Below are positions 7,283 to 19,306 of a stretch of 64,000 nucleotides of DNA, one piece after another. The translations under genes and the position numbers were made by a program. Each line of letters starts with the position of its first letter. Within the stretch, counting starts at the first letter, position 1. Source of the stretch: Oryzobacter telluris. Its GTDB lineage: Bacteria; Actinomycetota; Actinomycetes; Actinomycetales; Dermatophilaceae. The notes under the pieces are model-generated. The model did not search any database. It was not told the origin of the DNA and saw only the letters and a program-made list of their open reading frames with translations. The stretch spans positions 2,046,001-2,110,000 of the forward strand of contig NZ_CP170723.1 of NCBI RefSeq assembly GCF_043099285.1, read 5' to 3'.

Positions 7283-7465
7283 TCAGCGGGAGCCGGCGGC
7301 CGCGAAGACGACCTCGGGCCACGGCGAGGACGCGATCCACGCGCGGTAGGTCTCGGCGTCGGCATCGCGCGGCGGGAACAGCGCAGCGGTGCGAGCCGGC
7401 ACCGGGACGGCCACGTCGGCACAGGAGGCGTCACGGTGGGGGACGGGCGGGACGGTGGTCTGCAC
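7283..7465 (-). CDS. Small hypothetical protein, 60 residues
   Basis: I do not recognise this protein. The GTG at 7465 has a near-perfect ribosome binding site (AGGAGG six bases upstream), which is the main reason to accept the gene. The product has no membrane segment. It is Pro/Ala-rich in the first half and ends with ETYRAWIASSPWPEVVFAAA, which looks like a compact folded tail. It is divergently transcribed from the NTF2-like gene across an AT-richer gap (about 7500-7560). Confidence 0.6.
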   Translation of the reverse strand: MQTTVPPVPHRDASCADVAVPVPARTAALFPPRDADAETYRAWIASSPWPEVVFAAAGSR

Positions 7466-7595
7466 GGTGGCCTCCTCACGGGCACTCGGCGGATGGTGGC
7501 GCCATTCCATCACATGATGTTGGGTCAGGCATAGACATCCGTTATGCGAGTTCGGCTGCTGGACACGACCCGTCAGCGGTGGTCGACTTGGGGCC

Positions 7596-7997
7596 ATGCC
7601 CACGCTCGGGGAGACCTTCGCCCACGCCGTCGCCGCGAAGGACCACGACGCCGTGCGCGCCGTCCTCGCCCCCGACGTCGACTTCCGCGCCCTCACCCCG
7701 CGCCGGCCGTGGGAGGGCAGCACCCCCGACGACGTCCTCGACGCCCTCTTCGGCCACTGGTTCGAGGAGTCCGACGAGGTCCGCGCCCTGCTCGACGTCG
7801 AGACCGGCGAGCCGGTCGAGGACACCGAGCGGGTCGCCTATCGCCTGGCGCTGCACAACGACGACGGCGACTTCACCCTCGAGCAGCAGGTCTACTACCG
7901 GCACGACGGTGAACGGATCACCTACCTGCGCGTGCTGTGCTCCGGATACCGTCCCACCCGGCGGGCCGACTCGGAGGACGGTGCCGTCACCGGTTAG
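7596..7997 (+). CDS. NTF2/SnoaL-like fold protein
   Basis: The 133-residue product has the layout of the SnoaL-like/NTF2 superfamily: an N-terminal helix (FAHAVAAKDHDAVRAVLAPDVDFRALTP split over residues 8-35), a Trp-containing loop, and C-terminal strands ending in ITYLRVLCSGYRP. Members are small enzymes or ligand-binding proteins, and the ligand here is unknown. The gene stands alone upstream of the pyr operon. No clear Shine-Dalgarno precedes the ATG. Confidence 0.72.
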   Translation: MPTLGETFAHAVAAKDHDAVRAVLAPDVDFRALTPRRPWEGSTPDDVLDALFGHWFEESDEVRALLDVETGEPVEDTERVAYRLALHNDDGDFTLEQQVYYRHDGERITYLRVLCSGYRPTRRADSEDGAVTG

Positions 7998-8026
7998 AGT
8001 GGCGACCGCCAGACATCCTTTAACGA

Positions 8027-8044
8027 CCTGTCCCGTGAGGCAGG
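8027..8044 (+). promoter_or_regulatory. PyrR-binding RNA hairpin over the pyrR ribosome binding site
   Basis: The sequence CCTGTCCCGTGAGGCAGG folds with CCTG pairing CAGG. The loop holds the CCxGxGAGG element of known PyrR anti-antiterminator/binding loops. The AAGGAGG ribosome binding site (8046-8052) starts directly after the stem. In mycobacteria PyrR bound to such a loop represses translation when UMP is high. I infer the same here; there is no terminator between this site and the start codon. Confidence 0.8.
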
Positions 8045-8061
8045 GAAGGAGGTCCGCGTCG

Positions 8062-8652
8062 ATGACGCGCGCCGACAGCAGCAGCGTGCCCCCGGGGCAC
8101 CCCCTCGACCCCAGCGGTCGCACCGTCCTCAGCTCCACGGACGTGGCTCGCGCCCTGCGGCGCATCGCCCACGAGATCCTCGAGCACAACAAGGGTCCCG
8201 ACGACCTCGTCCTGCTCGGCATCCCGAGCCGCGGCGTCGAGCTCGCCCGCCGCCTCGTCGACCTGATCCGCGAGGTCGAAGGCGCCGAGGTCCCCGTGGG
8301 CAGCCTCGACATCACGATGCACCGCGACGACCTGCGCCATCAGCCCACCCGCGCCCCGATGCCCACGCGCATCCCCACGGGCGGCATCGACGACAAGGTC
8401 GTCGTCCTCGTCGACGACGTCCTGTACTCCGGGCGCACCATCCGCGCCGCGCTCGACGCCCTGTCCGAGTACGGCCGCCCCCGCGCCGTGCGCCTGGCCG
8501 TGCTCGTCGACCGCGGCCACCGCGAGCTCCCGATCCGCGCCGACCACGTGGGCAAGAACCTCCCCACCAGCCACACCGAGAAGGTGCAGGTGCGCCTGTC
8601 CGGCCACGACGGCATCGACGACGTCGTGCGCATCGCCGGAGGGGAGAAGTGA
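8062..8652 (+). CDS. pyrR: Bifunctional pyr operon regulator / uracil phosphoribosyltransferase
   Basis: PyrR binds pyr leader RNA in response to UMP/UTP and has uracil phosphoribosyltransferase activity. The 196-residue product has the PRPP loop VVVLVDDVLYSGRT at about residues 114-127, plus the N-terminal ALRRIAHEI and the basic LDITMHRDDL segment that forms part of the RNA-binding face. The ATG at 8062 is ten bases after AAGGAGG. It is the first gene of the pyrimidine operon, and its stop overlaps the pyrB start. Confidence 0.95.
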   Translation: MTRADSSSVPPGHPLDPSGRTVLSSTDVARALRRIAHEILEHNKGPDDLVLLGIPSRGVELARRLVDLIREVEGAEVPVGSLDITMHRDDLRHQPTRAPMPTRIPTGGIDDKVVVLVDDVLYSGRTIRAALDALSEYGRPRAVRLAVLVDRGHRELPIRADHVGKNLPTSHTEKVQVRLSGHDGIDDVVRIAGGEK

Positions 8653-9599
8653 TGGACCGCCACCTGCTCTCCAGCGCCGACCTCACCCGCGACGACGTGC
8701 GGATGCTCCTCGCCACCGCCGCCGAGATGCACGAGGTGCAGCGCCGCGACGTCAAGAAGCTCCCCACCCTGCGGGGCCGCACGATCATCAACCTCTTCTT
8801 CGAGGACTCCACCCGCACCCGCAGCAGCTTCGAGATCGCGGGAAAGTGGATGAGCGCCGACACCATCAACATCACCGGCAAGGGCAGCAGCGCGAGCAAG
8901 GGCGAGTCCCTGCGCGACACGGTCCGCACCATCGACGCGATGTCGGTCGACGCCCTCGTCATCCGGCACATGGCCAGCGGCGCCGCGCACCAGGTGGCCC
9001 AGTGGGTGGACGCCAGCGTGGTCAACGCCGGCGACGGCACCCACGAGCACCCCACGCAGGCCCTGCTCGACGCCTACACGATGGAGCAGCGGCTCGGCGA
9101 CCTCGACGGGGCACGCGTCGCCATCGTCGGCGACCTCACCCACAGCCGGGTCTTCCGCTCCAACGCGATCACGCTGCGCACCCTCGGCGCGCACGTCACC
9201 CTCGTCGCCCCGCCCACCCTCATGCCCAGCGGCATCGGGGCCTGGGCCAGCGCCGACGGCCTGGAGACCACCGACGACCTCGACGCCGTCCTCGCCTCCG
9301 GACCCGACGCCGTGATGATGCTGCGCGTCCAGCGCGAGCGGATGAGCGGCGGCTTCTTCCCCACCGCCCGTGAGTACACCGTGGGCTACGGGCTCACCCG
9401 CGACCGCCTCCGCGCGCTCGCCGACGCCAACCCGGAGGCCGTCATCTGCCACCCCGGCCCGATGAACCGGGGCCTCGAGATCAGCGCCGACGCCGCCGAC
9501 GCGGCCCGCAGCCTCGTCCTGGACCAGGTCTCCGCAGGGGTGGCGGTGCGGATGTCCGTCCTCTACCACCTCCTCGCGGGAGAGGGGGCCGCGGCATGA
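8652..9599 (+). CDS. pyrB: Aspartate carbamoyltransferase catalytic chain
   Basis: PyrB joins carbamoyl phosphate and aspartate, the committed step of UMP synthesis. The 315-residue product has the carbamoyl phosphate motif FEDSTRTRSS at about residues 50-60 and HPTQALLDAYTM further on. No regulatory chain (pyrI) is present, as usual in actinobacteria. The start is the ATG at 8652, which overlaps the pyrR TGA; an adjoining in-frame GTG at 8649 would add one residue. The end overlaps pyrC by four bases. Confidence 0.96.
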   Translation: MDRHLLSSADLTRDDVRMLLATAAEMHEVQRRDVKKLPTLRGRTIINLFFEDSTRTRSSFEIAGKWMSADTINITGKGSSASKGESLRDTVRTIDAMSVDALVIRHMASGAAHQVAQWVDASVVNAGDGTHEHPTQALLDAYTMEQRLGDLDGARVAIVGDLTHSRVFRSNAITLRTLGAHVTLVAPPTLMPSGIGAWASADGLETTDDLDAVLASGPDAVMMLRVQRERMSGGFFPTAREYTVGYGLTRDRLRALADANPEAVICHPGPMNRGLEISADAADAARSLVLDQVSAGVAVRMSVLYHLLAGEGAAA

Positions 9600-10903
9600 G
9601 CGACCTCCTCCTCACCGGCGCCACCTGGTACGCCGAGGACGGCACCGCCACCACCGGCGACGTCCACCTGCGCGACGGCGCCGTCGCCGGCACCGGCCGC
9701 ACCGACGCGCCGAAGGGCACCGAGACCATCGACGCCGACGGCCTCGTCCTCCTCCCCGGCCTCGTCGACCTCCACACCCACCTGCGCGAGCCGGGCCGCG
9801 AGGACGCCGAGACGATCCTCACCGGCACCCGCGCCGCCGCGGTCGGCGGGTACACCGCCGTCCTCGCCATGGCCAACACCACCCCGGTCACCGACACCGC
9901 GGAGGCCGCCGAGCGCGTCCTCGACCTCGGCCGCGCCGCCGGGTACGCCGACGTCGTCCCGGTCGGGGCGGTGAGCAAGGGCCTCGAGGGCGCCGAGCTC
10001 GCCGAGCTGGGCCTGATGCACCGCAGCCGCGCGCAGGTCAACGTCTTCTCCGACGACGGCCACTGCGTCGCCGACGGCCGCCTGATGCGTCGTGCGCTCG
10101 AGTACGTGCGGGCCTTCGGCGGGGTCGTCAGCCAGCACAGCCAGGACCCGAGCCTGGCCGGGCCACAGGCCTGCTGCCACGAGGGCGAGCTCTCCGGCCG
10201 CCTCGGGCTGCCCGGCTGGCCGAGCGTCGCCGAGTCCACGGTCATCGCCCGCGACGCCATGCTCGCCGAGCACACGAGCAGCCGGGTCCACGTCGCCCAC
10301 GTCAGCACCGCCGAGGGGCTCGACGTCATCCGCTGGGCCAAGGCGCGCGGCATCCGGGTCACCGCCGAGGTCACCCCGCACCACCTCGCGCTCGGCACCG
10401 ACCTGCTCACCGGCTACGACCCGGTGTTCAAGGTCAACCCGCCGCTGCGGCCGACCGAGGACCAGGAGGCGCTGCGCGAGGGGCTGCTCGACGGCACCAT
10501 CGACGCCGTCGCCACCGACCACGCCCCGCACGCCCGGCACGACAAGGAGCACGCCTTCGTCGACGCCGCCTTCGGGATGCTCGGCCTGGAGACCGCCTTC
10601 TCGGTGGTCCACGACCTGCTCGTCGCCGACGGGCGGCTCGGCTGGGCCGACCTCGCCCGCGTCATGTCGGTGGGCCCGGCGCGCATCGCCGGCCTCGTCG
10701 ACCACGGTCGCCCCGTGGCCGAGGGCGAGCCGGCCAACCTCGTGCTCGTCGACCCCGCGGCCACGGTCACCGTCGACCGCGCCGCCACGCAGTCCCTGTC
10801 CCGCAACACCCCGTGGCACGGCCGGTCGCTGACCGGCGCGGTCCACACGACGATCCTGCGCGGGAGAGTCACCGCGCGAGGAGGGGAGCCCACCACATGC
10901 TGA
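9596..10903 (+). CDS. pyrC: Dihydroorotase
   Basis: PyrC cyclises carbamoyl aspartate to dihydroorotate with a zinc centre. The 435-residue product is the long class I type. Metal ligands His60 and His62 are in DLHTHLREPG, further His residues in VAHVST and TPHHLALG, and the catalytic Asp in VATDHAPH near residue 306. The ATG at 9596 overlaps the pyrB stop (ATGA). The gene is followed by carA with a seven-base overlap. Confidence 0.96.
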   Translation: MSDLLLTGATWYAEDGTATTGDVHLRDGAVAGTGRTDAPKGTETIDADGLVLLPGLVDLHTHLREPGREDAETILTGTRAAAVGGYTAVLAMANTTPVTDTAEAAERVLDLGRAAGYADVVPVGAVSKGLEGAELAELGLMHRSRAQVNVFSDDGHCVADGRLMRRALEYVRAFGGVVSQHSQDPSLAGPQACCHEGELSGRLGLPGWPSVAESTVIARDAMLAEHTSSRVHVAHVSTAEGLDVIRWAKARGIRVTAEVTPHHLALGTDLLTGYDPVFKVNPPLRPTEDQEALREGLLDGTIDAVATDHAPHARHDKEHAFVDAAFGMLGLETAFSVVHDLLVADGRLGWADLARVMSVGPARIAGLVDHGRPVAEGEPANLVLVDPAATVTVDRAATQSLSRNTPWHGRSLTGAVHTTILRGRVTARGGEPTTC

Positions 10904-12027
10904 CCACCCGGGAGCCCGCCGTCCTCGTCCTCGAGGACGGCCGCACCTTCACCGGCCGCGCCTACGGCCACCGTGGCACCACGGTCGGCGAGGCCGTCTT
11001 CTCCACCGGCATGACCGGCTACCAGGAGACGCTCACCGACCCCAGCTACCACCGCCAGGTCGTCGTGATGACGGCCCCGCACGTCGGCAACACCGGCTGG
11101 AACGACGAGGACGACGAGTCCTCGCGCATCTGGGTCGCCGGCTACGTCGTGCGCGACCCCTCCATCCGGCCCTCGAACTGGCGCTCGCAGCGCTCGCTCG
11201 AGGACGAGCTCGACGCCCAGGGCGTGGTCGGCATCTGCGACCTCGACACCCGGGCCCTCACCCGCCACCTGCGCGAGCGCGGGGCGATGCGGGTCGGCAT
11301 CTTCTCCGGTGAGGCCGCGGCGGCCCCGCGCGAGCGGCTGCTCACCACCGTCATCGACGCGCCGCCGATGGCGGGGGCCTCCCTGGCCGAGGAGGTCGCC
11401 ACCAGCGAGGCGTACGTCGTTCCGGCGGTGGGGGAGAGGCGGTTCACCGTCGCGGCCGTCGACCTCGGCATCAAGTCGATGACGCCGCGGATGATGGCCG
11501 AGCGCGGCATCGAGGTCCACGTCCTGCCGGCCACCACGGGCATCGAGGACATCCGGGCCCTCTCGCCCGACGGCGTGTTCCTCTCCAACGGCCCGGGCGA
11601 CCCGAGCACCGCCGAGCGGCAGGCCGAGCTGGTGCGCGGCGTCCTCGCCGACCGCACGCCGTACTTCGGCATCTGCTTCGGCAACCAGATCCTGGGCCGG
11701 GCCCTCGGGTTCGGCACCTACAAGCTCAAGTACGGCCACCGCGGCATCAACCAGCCCGTGATGGACCGCACCACCGGCAAGGTCGAGGTCACCGCGCACA
11801 ACCACGGGTTCGCCGTCGACGCACCGCTCGACCGCGACAGCGACACCCCGTTCGGTCGCGTGCGGGTCAGCCACGTCTGCCTCAACGACGACGTGGTCGA
11901 GGGCCTGGAGTGCCTCGACGTTCCGGCCTTCTCGGTGCAGTACCACCCGGAGGCCGCGGCCGGCCCGCACGACGCCTCCTACCTCTTCGACCGGTTCGTG
12001 CAGCTCATGGAAGGACGGGGCGCCTGA
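10897..12027 (+). CDS. carA: Carbamoyl-phosphate synthase small (glutaminase) chain
   Basis: CarA hydrolyses glutamine and channels ammonia to CarB. The 376-residue product has an N-terminal CPSase domain (GTTVGEAVFSTGMTGYQETL) and a class I glutaminase domain. The nucleophile Cys260 sits in FGICFGNQ and the His350/Glu352 pair in YHPEA. The ATG at 10897 follows GAGGAGGGGAG and overlaps pyrC by seven bases. CarB follows after one base. Confidence 0.96.
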   Translation: MLTTREPAVLVLEDGRTFTGRAYGHRGTTVGEAVFSTGMTGYQETLTDPSYHRQVVVMTAPHVGNTGWNDEDDESSRIWVAGYVVRDPSIRPSNWRSQRSLEDELDAQGVVGICDLDTRALTRHLRERGAMRVGIFSGEAAAAPRERLLTTVIDAPPMAGASLAEEVATSEAYVVPAVGERRFTVAAVDLGIKSMTPRMMAERGIEVHVLPATTGIEDIRALSPDGVFLSNGPGDPSTAERQAELVRGVLADRTPYFGICFGNQILGRALGFGTYKLKYGHRGINQPVMDRTTGKVEVTAHNHGFAVDAPLDRDSDTPFGRVRVSHVCLNDDVVEGLECLDVPAFSVQYHPEAAAGPHDASYLFDRFVQLMEGRGA

Positions 12028-12028
12028 G

Positions 12029-15336
<3,308 letters not shown>

Positions 15337-15340
<4 letters not shown>

Positions 15341-16212
15341 GCGCCGGTGTCGTCCAGGTCGGCGGCGAGCTCATCGCCACCCGACGCGTCGGGGCCTACC
15401 ACCACCTGACCCTCGTGGCGCCGGGCGTGGCCGAGCTGGCCAAGCCGGGGCAGTTCGTCGCGCTGGCCGTGGGCGGCGAGACGTCGGCCAACCTGCTGCG
15501 CCGCTGCTTCTCCATCCACAAGGTCAAGCCGTCCGGCACGTTCGGCGGCACGGTCGACGTCGTCATCGCGGCGCACGGCCCGGGCACGCAGTGGCTCACC
15601 GCGCTGCGCCCGCACGACCCGGTCGACGTCGTCGGCCCCCTCGGTCGCCCGTTCCCGCTGCCCGCCGAGCCGGTGTCGTGCGTGCTCGTCGGCGGCGGGT
15701 ACGGGTCGGCGCCGCTGTTCTGGCTCGCCGAGGCGCTGCGCGAGCGCGGCTGCCACGTCGAGATGGTGCTCGGCGCGGCCTCCGAGGACCGCCTGTTCGG
15801 GGTCGTCGAGGCGCGCCGCTCGGCCGACGGGGTGTCGGTGACGACGGACGACGGTTCCGCGGGTCGTCGGGGCTGGGTGAGCGACGTGCTCGGTGACGTC
15901 ATCGACCGCACGAAGGCGGGCGTCGTCTACGCCTGCGGCCCGATGGCGATGCTCAGGTCCGTCTCCGACATCGCCACCGCGCACGGCGCCGTCGCCCAGG
16001 TCGCCGTCGAGGAGTCGATGGCCTGCGGGGTCGGCGTGTGCATGACCTGCGTCATGCCGGTCACCGGCAATGACGGGGTCACCCGGATGGTCCGCTCCTG
16101 CGTCGAGGGACCGGTGTTCCGCGGCGACCGCGTGCGCTGGGACGCGTTCGGCGACGGCATCTGCCGGGTGCCCGACGACGCGCTCGGCGCCCCGCGGGTG
16201 GGGGGGCACTGA
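15337..16212 (+). CDS. pyrK: Dihydroorotate dehydrogenase electron transfer subunit
   Basis: PyrK carries FAD and a [2Fe-2S] cluster and passes electrons from the class 1B dihydroorotate dehydrogenase to NAD. The 291-residue product has a ferredoxin-reductase-like core (FAD motif RRCFSIHKV, nucleotide motif LVGGGYGSAPLF). The C-terminal cluster ligands are Cys230, Cys235, Cys238 and Cys255. The GTG at 15337 overlaps the carB stop and the end overlaps pyrD. Class 1B is less usual in actinobacteria, where streptomycetes and mycobacteria have the quinone-linked class 2 enzyme. Confidence 0.94.
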
Positions 16213-17168
16213 TGATCGACCTGCGCACCGACCTCGCCGGGATGGCGCTGCCCAACCCGGTGATGACGGCCTCGGGCTGCGCGGCGAACGGCAAGGAGCT
16301 GCACCGCTTCTTCCCCGTCTCCGAGCTCGGGGCGTTCGTCACCAAGACGGTGATGGCCGAGCCGCGCGCCGGCCGGGGCACGCCGCGCATGGCCGAGACG
16401 TCGTCGGGGATGCTCAACTCGATCGGCCTCCAGGGGCCCGGCATCACGGCCTTCCTCGACAAGGACCTCACCTGGCTGCACGAGGTGAACGCGCGCGTCC
16501 TCGTCTCCATCGCGGGGAACACGGCGGAGGAGTTCGGCGAGGTCGCCGAGCGCCTCGCCGCCCACCCGGCGTTCGCCGCGGCCGTGGGTGTGGAGGTCAA
16601 CATCTCCTGCCCCAACGTCGCCAACCGCGGTCTGGTGTTCGCCTGCGACCCGGTCTCCTCCGAGCGGGTCGTGCGGATCGTGCGGGAGAAGCTGCCGCCG
16701 GGCACGTCGGTGTTCGCCAAGCTCACCCCCGACGTCACCGACATCGTCTCCGTCGCCGAGGCCGCCCTGCGCGCGGGCGCCGACGGCCTGACGATGATCA
16801 ACACGCTGCTCGGCATGGTCATCGACACCGACCTGCTGCGCCCGCAGCTCGCGGGTGTCACCGGGGGGCTGTCCGGCCCGGCCGTGCGTCCGGTCGCCGT
16901 GCGCGCCCTCTGGCAGGTCACCGCCGCCATGCGCGCCGGGCGGCTGCCCTGGGCGCCGCTCATCGGGGTCGGGGGAGTGCGCACCGGGCGCGACGCCCTC
17001 GAGCTCGTCGCCGCCGGTGCCTCCGCGGTGCAGGTCGGCACCGCCACGTTCAACGACCCCTCGCGGCCTCGTCGCGTCGTCGACGAGCTCGAGGCCGAGA
17101 TCACCCGCCACGGCTTCACCCGCTTCGCCGACGTCGTCGGCATCGCCCACGAGAGGACCGCGTCTTGA
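16212..17168 (+). CDS. pyrD: Dihydroorotate dehydrogenase, class 1B catalytic subunit
   Basis: PyrD oxidises dihydroorotate to orotate with FMN. The 318-residue product has no membrane-binding N-terminal extension, as expected for class 1. The active-site Cys133 is in NISCPN (130-135), which marks the class 1B form that pairs with PyrK. Other signatures are ASGCAANGKE near the N-terminus, KLTPDVTDIV, and the FMN phosphate loop GVGGVRTGRDALE. Start and stop overlap pyrK and pyrF. Confidence 0.95.
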   Translation: MIDLRTDLAGMALPNPVMTASGCAANGKELHRFFPVSELGAFVTKTVMAEPRAGRGTPRMAETSSGMLNSIGLQGPGITAFLDKDLTWLHEVNARVLVSIAGNTAEEFGEVAERLAAHPAFAAAVGVEVNISCPNVANRGLVFACDPVSSERVVRIVREKLPPGTSVFAKLTPDVTDIVSVAEAALRAGADGLTMINTLLGMVIDTDLLRPQLAGVTGGLSGPAVRPVAVRALWQVTAAMRAGRLPWAPLIGVGGVRTGRDALELVAAGASAVQVGTATFNDPSRPRRVVDELEAEITRHGFTRFADVVGIAHERTAS

Positions 17169-18016
17169 GCACGACCACCTTCGGGACCCGTCTGCGCGCC
17201 GCCATGGACACGCACGGCCCGCTCTGCGTCGGCATCGACCCGCACCGCGCCCTCGTCGAGTCGTGGGGCCTCTCCTACGACCTCGCCGGGCTCGAGCGGT
17301 TCGCGCTGACGTGCGTCGAGGCCTTCGCGGGGACGGTCGCGGTCGTCAAGCCGCAGTCGGCCTTCTTCGAGGTCTTCGGCTCACGCGGCGTCGCGGTCCT
17401 CGAGCGGGTCCTGTCGGACCTGCGCGCCGCCGGCACCCTGACGATCCTCGACGCCAAGCGCGGCGACATCGGGTCGACGATGGGCGCCTACGCCGAGGCC
17501 TTCCTCGGCGAGGACGCCACGGCCCCGGCCGACGCGCTCACGGTGAGCCCCTACCTCGGCTACGGGTCGCTGCGCCCGGCGATCGACCTCGCGGCACGCA
17601 CCGGTCGCGGGGTCTTCGTCCTCGCCCTGACGTCCAACCCCGAGGGCCCCACGGTCCAGCACGCCGTCCGCGACGGCCACAGCGTCGCCGAGGCCGTCGT
17701 GGCCGGGGCGGCCGACGACAACGCCGAGGCCGCCGCGCGCGGTGAGCTCGGTCACGTCGGGCTCGTCGTCGGGGCCACCGTCGGTGATGCCGTCACCCGC
17801 CTCGGGCTCGACCTGTCCGGTTCCGCCGCACCGCTGCTCGCGCCCGGGCTGGGGGCGCAGGGCGCGGGACCGGGGGACCTGCGCGCCGTGTTCGGCGACG
17901 CCGTCGCCCAGGTGCTGCCCAACGTCTCCAGGTCGGTCCTGTCGGCCGGCCCGGACGTCGCCGCGCTCACCGAGGCCGCGGCGCGCGACGCCGACGCGGT
18001 GCGCGCCGCGCTCTGA
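17165..18016 (+). CDS. pyrF: Orotidine 5'-phosphate decarboxylase, actinobacterial type
   Basis: PyrF decarboxylates OMP to UMP, the last de novo step. The 283-residue product belongs to the long type found in actinobacteria. Catalytic residues are in DAKRGD (Asp96, Lys98, Asp101), with VSPYLGYGSL after it. The TTG at 17165 is chosen because it overlaps the pyrD stop and restores the family's FGxRL N-terminus; the next ATG is at 17204 and would remove it. A 124-base gap with possible promoter sequence separates it from mihF. Confidence 0.94.
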   Translation: MSTTTFGTRLRAAMDTHGPLCVGIDPHRALVESWGLSYDLAGLERFALTCVEAFAGTVAVVKPQSAFFEVFGSRGVAVLERVLSDLRAAGTLTILDAKRGDIGSTMGAYAEAFLGEDATAPADALTVSPYLGYGSLRPAIDLAARTGRGVFVLALTSNPEGPTVQHAVRDGHSVAEAVVAGAADDNAEAAARGELGHVGLVVGATVGDAVTRLGLDLSGSAAPLLAPGLGAQGAGPGDLRAVFGDAVAQVLPNVSRSVLSAGPDVAALTEAAARDADAVRAAL

Positions 18017-18140
18017 GCACTGTCGAGGGTGCGCCACGCCCGAAGCCGGTCGGTTGACCCGGCCGACGTGCGCGATATGGTCGATGTGTCCCGCCGGGTG
18101 TTGAGCAGCCAGCGCCCGCACGTCCACGAAGGAACGACCC

Positions 18141-18458
18141 GTGGCCCTTCCGCCGCTCACCCCCGAACAGCGCGCCTCAGCCCTCGAGAAGGCTGCGGCC
18201 TCACGTCGAGAGCGCGCCGAGGTCAAGCACCGCCTGAAGCACTCCGGTGCCTCGCTCTCCCAGGTCATCGAGACCGGGAAGTCGAACGACGTCATCGGCA
18301 AGATGCGCGTCTCAGCCCTCCTCGAGTCGATGCCGGGCGTCGGCCGGGTCCGTGCCCGCCAGATCATGGAGGAGGTCGGCATCTCCGAGAGCCGGCGCGT
18401 CCGTGGCCTGGGGCAGAACCAGGTGTCGGCCCTGCTCGACCGCTTCGGGCGGTCGTGA
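18141..18458 (+). CDS. mihF: Actinobacterial integration host factor
   Basis: mIHF is a nucleoid-associated DNA-binding protein specific to actinobacteria and essential in mycobacteria. The 105-residue product starts MALPPLTPEQRASALEKAA and has the helix-two-turn-helix core VSALLESMPGVGRVRARQIM. It ends with the SRRVRGLGQNQ segment conserved in the family. The GTG at 18141 follows GAAGGA. The conserved pyrF-mihF-gmk-rpoZ-coaBC order is present, and the stop overlaps the gmk start by four bases. Confidence 0.96.
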   Translation: MALPPLTPEQRASALEKAAASRRERAEVKHRLKHSGASLSQVIETGKSNDVIGKMRVSALLESMPGVGRVRARQIMEEVGISESRRVRGLGQNQVSALLDRFGRS

Positions 18459-19030
18459 CCGCGGCCTCCCGACTCACCGTCCTCGCCGGGCCGACCGCCG
18501 TCGGCAAGGGGACCCTCGCGGCCTTCGTCCGCGAGCACCACCCCGAGGTGTGGCTGTCGGTCTCCGCGACCACCCGCCGCCCCCGGCCCGGCGAGGTCGA
18601 CGGTGTCCACTACCACTTCGTCGACGACGCCGAGTTCGACCGGATGGCCCGTGAGGGCGAGTTCCTCGAGTGGGCCGTGGTCCACGGTCGCGCCCGGTAC
18701 GGCACCCCGCGGGGTCCGGTGGAGCAGGCCCTGGCCCAGGGCCGACCCGCCCTGCTCGAGATCGACCTCGCGGGCGCCCGCCAGGTCCGCGCCACCATGC
18801 CCGACGCGTTCTTCGTCTTCCTCGCGCCCCCGAGCTGGGACGAGCTGGTCCGCCGGCTCGTCGGCCGGGGCACCGAGGACGCCGAGGAGCGCGAGGCCCG
18901 GCTGGCCACCGCGCGGGTCGAGCTGGCCGCCGCCACCGAGTTCGACGTCACCGTCCTCAACGACGACGTTCGTCGGGCGGCCGAGGAACTCGTATCATTG
19001 ATGAGAACCCCCGTCACCGAGTCGAAGTGA
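18455..19030 (+). CDS. gmk: Guanylate kinase
   Basis: Gmk converts GMP to GDP. The 191-residue product has the P-loop GPTAVGKGT at residues 12-20, the GMP-binding SATTRRPRPGEVDGVHYHF region and the LLEIDLAGARQV motif. The GTG at 18455 overlaps the mihF stop, so nucleotide supply and nucleoid protein are coupled in one transcript. rpoZ follows eight bases after the stop. Confidence 0.96.
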   Translation: MTAASRLTVLAGPTAVGKGTLAAFVREHHPEVWLSVSATTRRPRPGEVDGVHYHFVDDAEFDRMAREGEFLEWAVVHGRARYGTPRGPVEQALAQGRPALLEIDLAGARQVRATMPDAFFVFLAPPSWDELVRRLVGRGTEDAEEREARLATARVELAAATEFDVTVLNDDVRRAAEELVSLMRTPVTESK

Positions 19031-19038
19031 GCCCCAGC

Positions 19039-19302
19039 GTGTCCGGAACCGTGGCCGACCCCATCGGCATCACCAACCCCCCGATCGACGAGCTCCTCGA
19101 GCGCGCCGACAGCAAGTACGCGCTCGTGCTCTACTCCGCGAAGCGGGCCCGCCAGATCAACGCGTACTACGCACAGCTCCAGGAGGGCCTGCTCGAGTAC
19201 GTCGGCCCGCTCGTCGACTCCGAGGTCCACGAGAAGCCGATGTCCATCGCCCTGCGCGAGATCAACGAGGGCCTGCTCACCTCCACCCCCACGGAGGAGT
19301 GA
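19039..19302 (+). CDS. rpoZ: RNA polymerase omega subunit
   Basis: Omega helps assemble RNA polymerase by holding the beta-prime subunit. The 87-residue product has the actinobacterial form, with GITNPPIDELLERADSKYAL and RARQINAYYAQL followed by LREINEGLL. The GTG at 19039 gives MSGTVADP, which fits relatives; a GTG at 19051 is also in frame. coaBC starts four bases after the stop. Confidence 0.96.
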   Translation: MSGTVADPIGITNPPIDELLERADSKYALVLYSAKRARQINAYYAQLQEGLLEYVGPLVDSEVHEKPMSIALREINEGLLTSTPTEE

Positions 19303-19306
19303 CCCC

